Assembly (NCBI GenBank): GCA_025200525.1 | Contig: CM045762.1 | Location: forward strand, 193,724,148 to 193,788,147 | Origin: Camellia lanceoleosa | Taxonomy: Eukaryota; Streptophyta; Magnoliopsida; Ericales; Theaceae | Length of the DNA: 64,000 nucleotides | Direction of reading: 5' to 3' | In this document: in pieces, positions 59,590 through 64,000 of the stretch | Numbering within the stretch: the stretch's first letter is position 1 | How the letters are laid out: the number at the start of each line of letters is the position of its first letter | The notes under the pieces: model-generated | The model's database searches: none | Told to the model about the DNA's origin: nothing | Seen by the model: only the letters and a program-made list of their open reading frames with translations | Made by a program: the position numbers and the translations under genes

Positions 59590-59889
59590 CACAATTACTT
59601 CTCCAGCAGAATAAACTTCAAGGACTACGACCAAGACGCCGTCTACAACATCATAGAAGACATCAAATACTCAACAGTCCCCACCGAATTAATGAAAAAT
59701 TTAGTACGCTACCAGAGAGATTTCCAAGTATTTGTTAAATTCCAACGAGATCTCACTATTGGAGAAGGAATTCCTTGTATTGTATTAACTAATGGGAACA
59801 GTAGTTGGTTAGATGTAATATCCACAAAAATGGGAGAACAGTTTGATATTAATGTAACCACTGTTATGATTAATGAAAAATTTTACTAA
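59590..59889 (+). pseudogene. Geminivirus Rep C-terminal helicase part (copy 1, truncated)
   Basis: A 99-codon open frame matching the C-terminal part of Rep: the Walker B region (NIIEDI), then GEGIPCIVLTNG corresponding to the motif C area, ending at TAA. The copy begins at the left host junction, just after where Walker A would lie, so it has no N-terminal half and no promoter of its own. Rep is the replication initiator; this part belongs to its SF3 helicase. The stop is 26 bp from the convergent end of the movement-protein frame. It is a broken fragment, although its own frame is uninterrupted. Confidence 0.75.
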
Positions 59890-59915
59890 TTTTATTTATG
59901 AAACCACTCAAAGTT

Positions 59916-60794
59916 TTATTTACTTACTACATTTTCCTTATCATCAACTATTACATCTTGAGTCACATCACTATTTTTTACACTAATGATTACATTTTGT
60001 AAAACATTAGAAAATTCTACTGGGTCCATAACAACTGATCCTCTATGATCAACTTCCTCTTTACTAACACCAACCTCCGAAATCGACGGACCAGGATCAA
60101 CATCACTAGTATCATCACCACCTCTGCGTACATCAATCTTGGACAAACTCAAACGACCTTTGCGTTCATGAATAACTGAACCACTTTCCCCAAAACCTCC
60201 TAACAACAAATCTCTTCGCCTCTCCGGTAAACCCACCGACTTAGTTCGTGTCAGAATCGAAATGGCCTTCATGGAAAGACAACGACAAACATTTACATTT
60301 TCATTAGAATATTTTTTAGATAACACAACAATAGAGGGGGCCCTCATTTGCGAATCTTTTAGCATGTCACTCGTAGAATACTTCAGATATCCCTTCATTT
60401 TACAATACATAATCCCCATCTTAATATTCAAATTTTCAAGCCGATACTTCACCATCCATGGCACATATTTGTCGTTAATTGAACAATAACCATTCCCAAA
60501 ATAGACTAACTCGCATTGACAATCCACAGGGAAAAGAAACCACGCCTGTAGACTGTCATTATCATCTAACTTCCGATCATAAACATTTACTCTAACCAAC
60601 CCACTAGTATTGGGTGAGCAAATGAGGGAATATTTTATCAATATTTTATCAACCTTAATACTATTTTGTTTGTATCTCAACCTCAATTAAGAAAATAAAT
60701 TAGGCAATGCAAGTTTAATACAACTAAAATCACTTGCTAAAACACCTTCAACAACACCAATTTTTATATCGTCCACCTCTATTAACCTGAACAT
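59916..60794 (-). pseudogene. BC1-like geminivirus movement protein, one internal stop
   Basis: Read from ATG at 60794 the frame has 35 codons, a TAA at 60687-60689, then 256 more codons to the end at 59916; the total (about 292 codons) is close to begomovirus BC1 proteins. Similarity is seen in the central region, including VPWMVKYRLENLNI and RAPSIVVLSKKY. A BC1-type movement protein encoded on the same molecule as the coat protein is a citlodavirus trait. BC1-type proteins act at plasmodesmata and move viral DNA between cells. The C-terminal 100 residues are acidic and Val-rich. A second copy starts at 63539 and runs off the window. Family assignment rests on visual similarity. Confidence 0.72.
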
Positions 60795-60868
60795 TAAAAA
60801 TAAAAATAGATAAAATTACAATTCTAAACAGTTTTAAAGTACATTTGACTTCTTAAAGTAATTTTGCA
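60795..60868. other. Short viral spacer between coat and movement genes
   Basis: An AT-rich 74-bp gap between the coat-protein stop and the movement-protein ATG, read on the minus strand. No clear terminator or promoter motif was seen. Confidence 0.4.
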
Positions 60869-61567
60869 TTATTTTCCACCAACAATAGCAGCCACTAAAT
60901 ATATGGCACTCTTTTGAATACTTCTAACATTTTCTAACAGCATATCTTTGTAGTCTATCCAAACATCAACTGGGAAGAATTGGTCCATAACTTCTATCCC
61001 GTAATGAACGTACTCTTTGTCCTTGCCACTAACAAGCTTGAATCTCATTTTCTTTAGCATCCAAAACCGGTTGGACTGGTCAGGCTCAATAATCCAGATC
61101 TCAGGATTACCCTCGCCAACAATAAATATCTTGTCTGTTGTAGGGACGGAATCTGACGGACTATTATCACTTATGATGAAAAACAATATGTAGTGGACCA
61201 CAGCTTCGTCTTTAGTATCTTGTCCCAATTGAACATTTCCAATTAATTTGATACCCTTAACCACGATCTTGTTTGATTGACGGTCACATCTCTTATTACC
61301 CAACTCAATACCATTAAGCAATCTCGCCACATATTTATTATCAAATTTAACGTCCCTTAATTGTTTATCGTACAGCTGCAACTTCTTTACTCCCCTCTTA
61401 GTCTTCTTAATATAACGGGGAAGATTCTGAACGTACCGTTGGTGAACATACGCTGCCTTAAAAGGTGCACGACCACAGTAACTCCGCTTATATCTACTGG
61501 TCGCCGATGTCCTTGATCTCCGGTATGCAAAGGGAGTCCGATACTGGTTGCTCATACCTCCTTTCAT
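60869..61567 (-). CDS. Geminivirus-like coat protein, uninterrupted 232 aa
   Basis: An open frame from ATG at 61567 to 60869. The first about 60 residues are rich in Arg, Lys and Tyr (RRSRTSATSRYKRSYCGR), as expected for the DNA-binding and nuclear-import region of geminivirus coat proteins. The remainder has the alternating hydrophobic pattern of a jelly-roll capsid, with IVVKGIKLIGNVQLG and VHYILFFIISDNSPSDS in the middle. Its length is in the geminivirus range of about 240-260, slightly short. It lies between the small membrane protein (ends 61627) and the movement protein (starts 60794). No stop or frameshift is present, unlike Rep and the movement gene. Whether it is expressed is unknown. 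Confidence 0.82.
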   Translation of the reverse strand: MKGGMSNQYRTPFAYRRSRTSATSRYKRSYCGRAPFKAAYVHQRYVQNLPRYIKKTKRGVKKLQLYDKQLRDVKFDNKYVARLLNGIELGNKRCDRQSNKIVVKGIKLIGNVQLGQDTKDEAVVHYILFFIISDNSPSDSVPTTDKIFIVGEGNPEIWIIEPDQSNRFWMLKKMRFKLVSGKDKEYVHYGIEVMDQFFPVDVWIDYKDMLLENVRSIQKSAIYLVAAIVGGK

Positions 61568-61626
61568 TTTTTATAAAACACTATAAATCTTTTATCCTAC
61601 AAATTCTGCAGATTCTCTTACCTCTG

Positions 61627-61935
61627 CTAACCCTTCTGTTCAAACACCTTAGCTTTGATATTTTTTCTCTCTGCTCCTCGTACCCACAAACAAATTTTGC
61701 CGAAGCTGACCACCGTTTCTCTTCCCACAGTCCTATTTATCACATCAAAAAACGATCTACACAAATTTGAGTGAACTGCCCGTAATTCTCGGGATAATCT
61801 TCTAAGGAGTACAACATTGTATATCAAAATAATCAACAACAAAAAAAGACTGAAAATAAGGGACGAAATAAGGTACCAAAAAACAACTTCACTACAATAG
61901 CTGTCCCACTGCAAACGCATATTCCTCTTTGCCAT
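61627..61935 (-). CDS. Small viral membrane protein (V2-like position)
   Basis: 102 codons from ATG at 61935. The frame also stays open upstream to 62004 without another ATG. One strong hydrophobic segment at about residues 17-42 (VVFWYLISSLIFSLFLLLII) is followed by a basic stretch (RRLSREL). In several monopartite geminivirus genera a small transmembrane protein encoded upstream of the coat protein assists movement; position and topology fit that, but the sequence was not recognised as a specific family. The gap to the coat-protein ATG is 59 bp. Confidence 0.55.
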   Translation of the reverse strand: MAKRNMRLQWDSYCSEVVFWYLISSLIFSLFLLLIILIYNVVLLRRLSRELRAVHSNLCRSFFDVINRTVGRETVVSFGKICLWVRGAERKNIKAKVFEQKG

Positions 61936-62363
61936 AAAATATTTTCTAGTACCAAATATATAGCAAAACTGGCCCGCGTGTAAGGACGAGGATTCCCCAT
62001 TCAAAATAATTCAAACATATTTATTTTCCCGTCTTTGCTTTATATCTATCATTCTGTAAGAATATTTACTTTACAACCACGCAAACCACCAGAAAAGTGA
62101 CACGTGTATAGCATTATCTGGCAAAGGAATCAAAAGTACTCACACCACTTACACCTGAGCCCAGGTGTGACTTCCTTTTAACTACATCCATACACGTGTC
62201 CATAAGTACAGTAATGGACGGCCCACATCAGCGAGAGGGAGGGCGCTGGTAATATTAATACAGCACCCCCCCAGTCACACCACTCACATCATTCATACCA
62301 GGTTTTTTAACTAATAGGGAGGCCTTGTACGGCTAGTGTGAGTTCACTGTTTAACACTACAAA
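61936..62363. promoter_or_regulatory. Viral intergenic region between divergent genes
   Basis: A non-coding region separating the virion-sense genes (minus strand) from Rep (plus strand). It contains the origin hairpin (62242-62267) and a 7-bp inverted repeat ACACCTG / CAGGTGT (62151-62157 and 62162-62168). Copies of CACACCACT-like sequence at about 62140 and 62276 are candidate Rep-binding iterons. Divergent promoters are expected here, but no convincing TATA box was fixed. Confidence 0.7.
62242..62267 (-). other. Geminivirus rolling-circle origin hairpin
   Basis: The minus (virion) strand carries the exact nonanucleotide TAATATTAC at 62257-62249, the conserved Rep nicking site. It sits in a loop between arms GGCGCTG (62242-62248) and CAGCACC (62261-62267), which pair at six of seven positions with one C-A mismatch. 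The nick site is intact, while the stem has lost one pair. Confidence 0.92.
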
Positions 62364-63179
62364 ATGCCTCACCAAGCTTCTTTTTATTTTTATGCCAAGA
62401 ATGTTTTCCTCACTTACCCACAATGCCCATGCCCAAAAGAACAACTCTTAGAACTCCTCCAATCATTTCTCTAACTTGCCTGTCAGCCATACTACATACT
62501 TGTCGCAAGGGAGCTCCATGAAGATGGAAACCCTAATCTTCATGCTATGGTTCAATACACGAAGAAGATCTAAACCTCCAACCCGAGACTTTTTGATCTC
62601 ATTGGAACCAACGGGAGGATCTATCATCCAAATATAGAAAAACTCCACTCACCAACAACAAGGCGACAGTATATACAAAAAGGGGGCGAGTTCATCGAAT
62701 GGGGAGAATTTTCATCTAAGAGGAAGAGTCATTCGAAAAACAAAGACGAACTTTGGAGGAGAATACTTGCAGAAGCAGAAACGGAGGAACAATTTTTTAC
62801 ACTCTGTAAAGAAAGATGTCCCGCCGATTACATCACAAAATACCCCCAATTAAAAACATTTTCGAGGGATCATTACAAAAGAGAGAGGCCCCCATATACT
62901 AGCCCTTTTAATTCATTTCCTTTCTTAAATGAAAAAGTAAAAAAATGGGGAGAAAATAATATTTTGTTTATAAGTCAAAATTTCGTTCAATATGAGTTAT
63001 GTCAAAATTGTTGTCTCTTCGTTTGGAGGGAAGACGACTTCCTTAGATTAGGGATACACAAAAATAGTATCAACAATTTATATACTGACGAAGAACTTTC
63101 CTCCTTCTTTGATAACAGGAACCAGAACAGTGGCCTATCCTCCCAATCTCCCTCTACCTCGAAGGACCCTCAAGGATAG
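62364..63179 (+). pseudogene. Geminivirus Rep N-terminal frame (RepA-like), two in-frame stops
   Basis: From ATG at 62364 the frame spans 271 codons to TAG at 63177-63179 and contains the rolling-circle endonuclease domain: motif I FLTYPQC (residues 15-21), motif II as NLHAMVQ (residues 58-64, with the first His of the usual pair replaced by Asn), and motif III with catalytic-position Tyr103 and Lys106 (YIQK). Two TAA codons break it, at 62472-62474 (codon 37) and 62571-62573 (codon 70). In spliced-Rep genera this frame alone gives RepA, and splicing into the helicase frame gives Rep. The part after residue 115 is the oligomerisation and linker region. It lies directly right of the intergenic region. 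Confidence 0.82.
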
Positions 63180-63512
63180 GCAAAACCGCCTAGGCCAGAA
63201 GCTTCGGATGACACAATTACTTCTCCGACAGAATAAGCTTCAAGGACTACGACCAAGACGCCGTCTACAACGTCATAGACGGCATCAAATACTTGACAGT
63301 CCCCACCGAATTAAATTAAAAATTTAGTAGGTTGCCAGAGAGATTTTCATGTATTTGTTAAATTTCAACCAGATCTCACTATTAGAGGAGGAATTCCTTG
63401 TATTATATTAACTAATGGGAATAGTAGTTGGTTAGATGCAATATCTCCAAAATTGAGAGAATGGTTTGATGTTAATCTAACCACTGTTATGATTAATGAA
63501 AAATTTTACTAA
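63128..63512 (+). pseudogene. Geminivirus Rep helicase frame (copy 2), broken
   Basis: In a frame different from the N-terminal part, the sequence reads ISLYLEGPSRIGKT, a Walker A motif at 63164-63187, overlapping the end of the N-terminal frame. This frame offset implies an intron, as in citlodaviruses, mastreviruses and becurtoviruses. Stops follow at 63191-63193 and 63209-63211. The Walker B region reads NVIDGI, with Gly where copy 1 has Asp. A one-base insertion with stop lies near 63315, where copy 1 stays open. The C-terminal end matches 59690-59889. It is clearly non-functional. Confidence 0.78.
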
Positions 63513-63538
63513 TTTTATTTATGAAACCACTCAAAGTT

Positions 63539-64000
63539 TTATTTACTTATTACATTTCCCTTCTCATCAACTATTACATCTTGAGTCACATCACCATTTT
63601 TTACACTGATGAATACATTTCCTAAAACATTAGAAAATTCTGCTGGGTCCATAACGACTGATCCTCTACGATCAACTTTCTCTTTACTAACACCAATCTC
63701 TGAAATCAACGGACCAGGATCAACGTCACTAGTGTCATTACCACCTCTTCGTACATCAATCTCGGACAAACTCAGACAACCTCTGCGTTTATGAATAACT
63801 GAACGACTTTTCCCAAAACCTCCTAACAACAAATATCTTCGCCTCTCCGATAAACCCACCGACTTGGTTCGTGTCAGAATCGGAATGGCCTTCGTGGGAA
63901 AACAATGCCAAACATCAACATTTTCATTGGAATATTTTTTATATAACACAACAATAGAGGGGGCCCTCATTTGCGAATCTTCTGGCATGTCACTTGTAGA
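63539..64000 (-). pseudogene. BC1-like movement protein, second copy, cut by window edge
   Basis: The C-terminal part (about 150 codons) of a second movement-protein copy, collinear with 59916-60377, in the same convergent position relative to Rep. The reading frame is open to the edge of the window. It shares RAPSIVVL and TRTKSVGL with copy 1 and differs at scattered residues. The N-terminal region is not in the window. Confidence 0.75.

Larger units (their letters stand above)
59588..64000 (-). mobile_element. Endogenous citlodavirus-like geminivirus, tandem head-to-tail copy
   Basis: The sequence from 59588 recurs from 63210 in the same orientation and continues to the window edge, so at least 1.2 genome lengths are integrated. 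The period is 3622-3623 bp, in the range known for citlodaviruses and larger than the about 2.5-3.0 kb of most geminiviruses. Virion sense is the minus strand. Order along it from the origin: small membrane protein, coat protein, movement protein; Rep lies on the other strand and converges on the movement gene. The two overlapping copies differ by scattered substitutions and small indels, so integration is not very recent or the units differed beforehand. Stops in Rep and the movement gene make this copy defective as it stands. Confidence 0.87.

Noticed and set aside
59331..59634. Minus-strand frames at the left virus junction
   Set aside because: They cross the host-virus boundary and show no family similarity; Ser-rich composition comes from GA-rich DNA.
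61936..62004. Longer start for the small viral membrane protein
   Set aside because: The extra 23 codons have no ATG; the ATG near 62000 is in another frame.
1..64000. Search for rRNA, tRNA or miRNA genes
   Set aside because: No complete cloverleaf, rRNA segment or known miRNA precursor was recognised by eye; a covariance-model scan would be needed to exclude them.

Overview
This is nuclear DNA of a flowering plant, almost certainly a eudicot. The evidence is two multi-exon genes with GT-AG introns (a two-MATH-domain protein and ATP-citrate lyase subunit A), very AT-rich intergenic sequence, tRNA-derived SINEs, Tourist and hAT MITEs, and dense nests of LTR retrotransposons. The species cannot be read from the sequence. 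The endogenous virus at the right end belongs to a geminivirus group known from woody hosts, which hints at a woody plant.

Layout. 1-18.9 kb: intergenic DNA with three solo LTRs of one Ty3/gypsy-type family (one nested in another), three hAT-like non-autonomous transposons with clear target-site duplications, a decayed ZNF598-type zinc-finger gene, and a pararetrovirus RNase H fragment. 19.0-21.9 kb: an apparently intact six-exon MATH-domain gene (minus strand, 314 aa). 23.1-28.8 kb: a twelve-exon ATP-citrate lyase A-subunit gene (minus strand, 423 codons). All its splice sites are intact, but one tryptophan codon reads TAG. 29-41.6 kb: MITEs, a pair of dispersed repeats, and a solo LTR interrupted by a 3.9-kb element that carries a degenerate tandem array. 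41.65-58.13 kb: a degenerate Ty1/copia retrotransposon split by three later insertions: two solo LTRs and an 8.6-kb non-autonomous LARD with 2.6-kb LTRs. Each of the three has a perfect 5-bp target-site duplication.

59.59 kb to the window end: the most notable feature, an integrated geminivirus genome in head-to-tail arrangement. The repeat period is about 3.62 kb and at least 1.2 genome lengths are present. On the minus strand (virion sense) lie a small membrane protein, an uninterrupted coat protein and a movement protein resembling begomovirus BC1. On the plus strand lies a Rep gene whose rolling-circle and helicase parts are in different frames, implying a spliced transcript. The intergenic region keeps the hairpin with an intact TAATATTAC. 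Size, gene order and the BC1-like protein in a monopartite unit fit the genus Citlodavirus. Rep and the movement protein carry in-frame stops, so the copy is defective.

The LTR family also carries clusters of a palindromic CGCTCGAGCG motif. Between otherwise near-identical copies the differences concentrate at these and a few other CG-containing patches, which is either a biological hotspot or a base-calling artefact.
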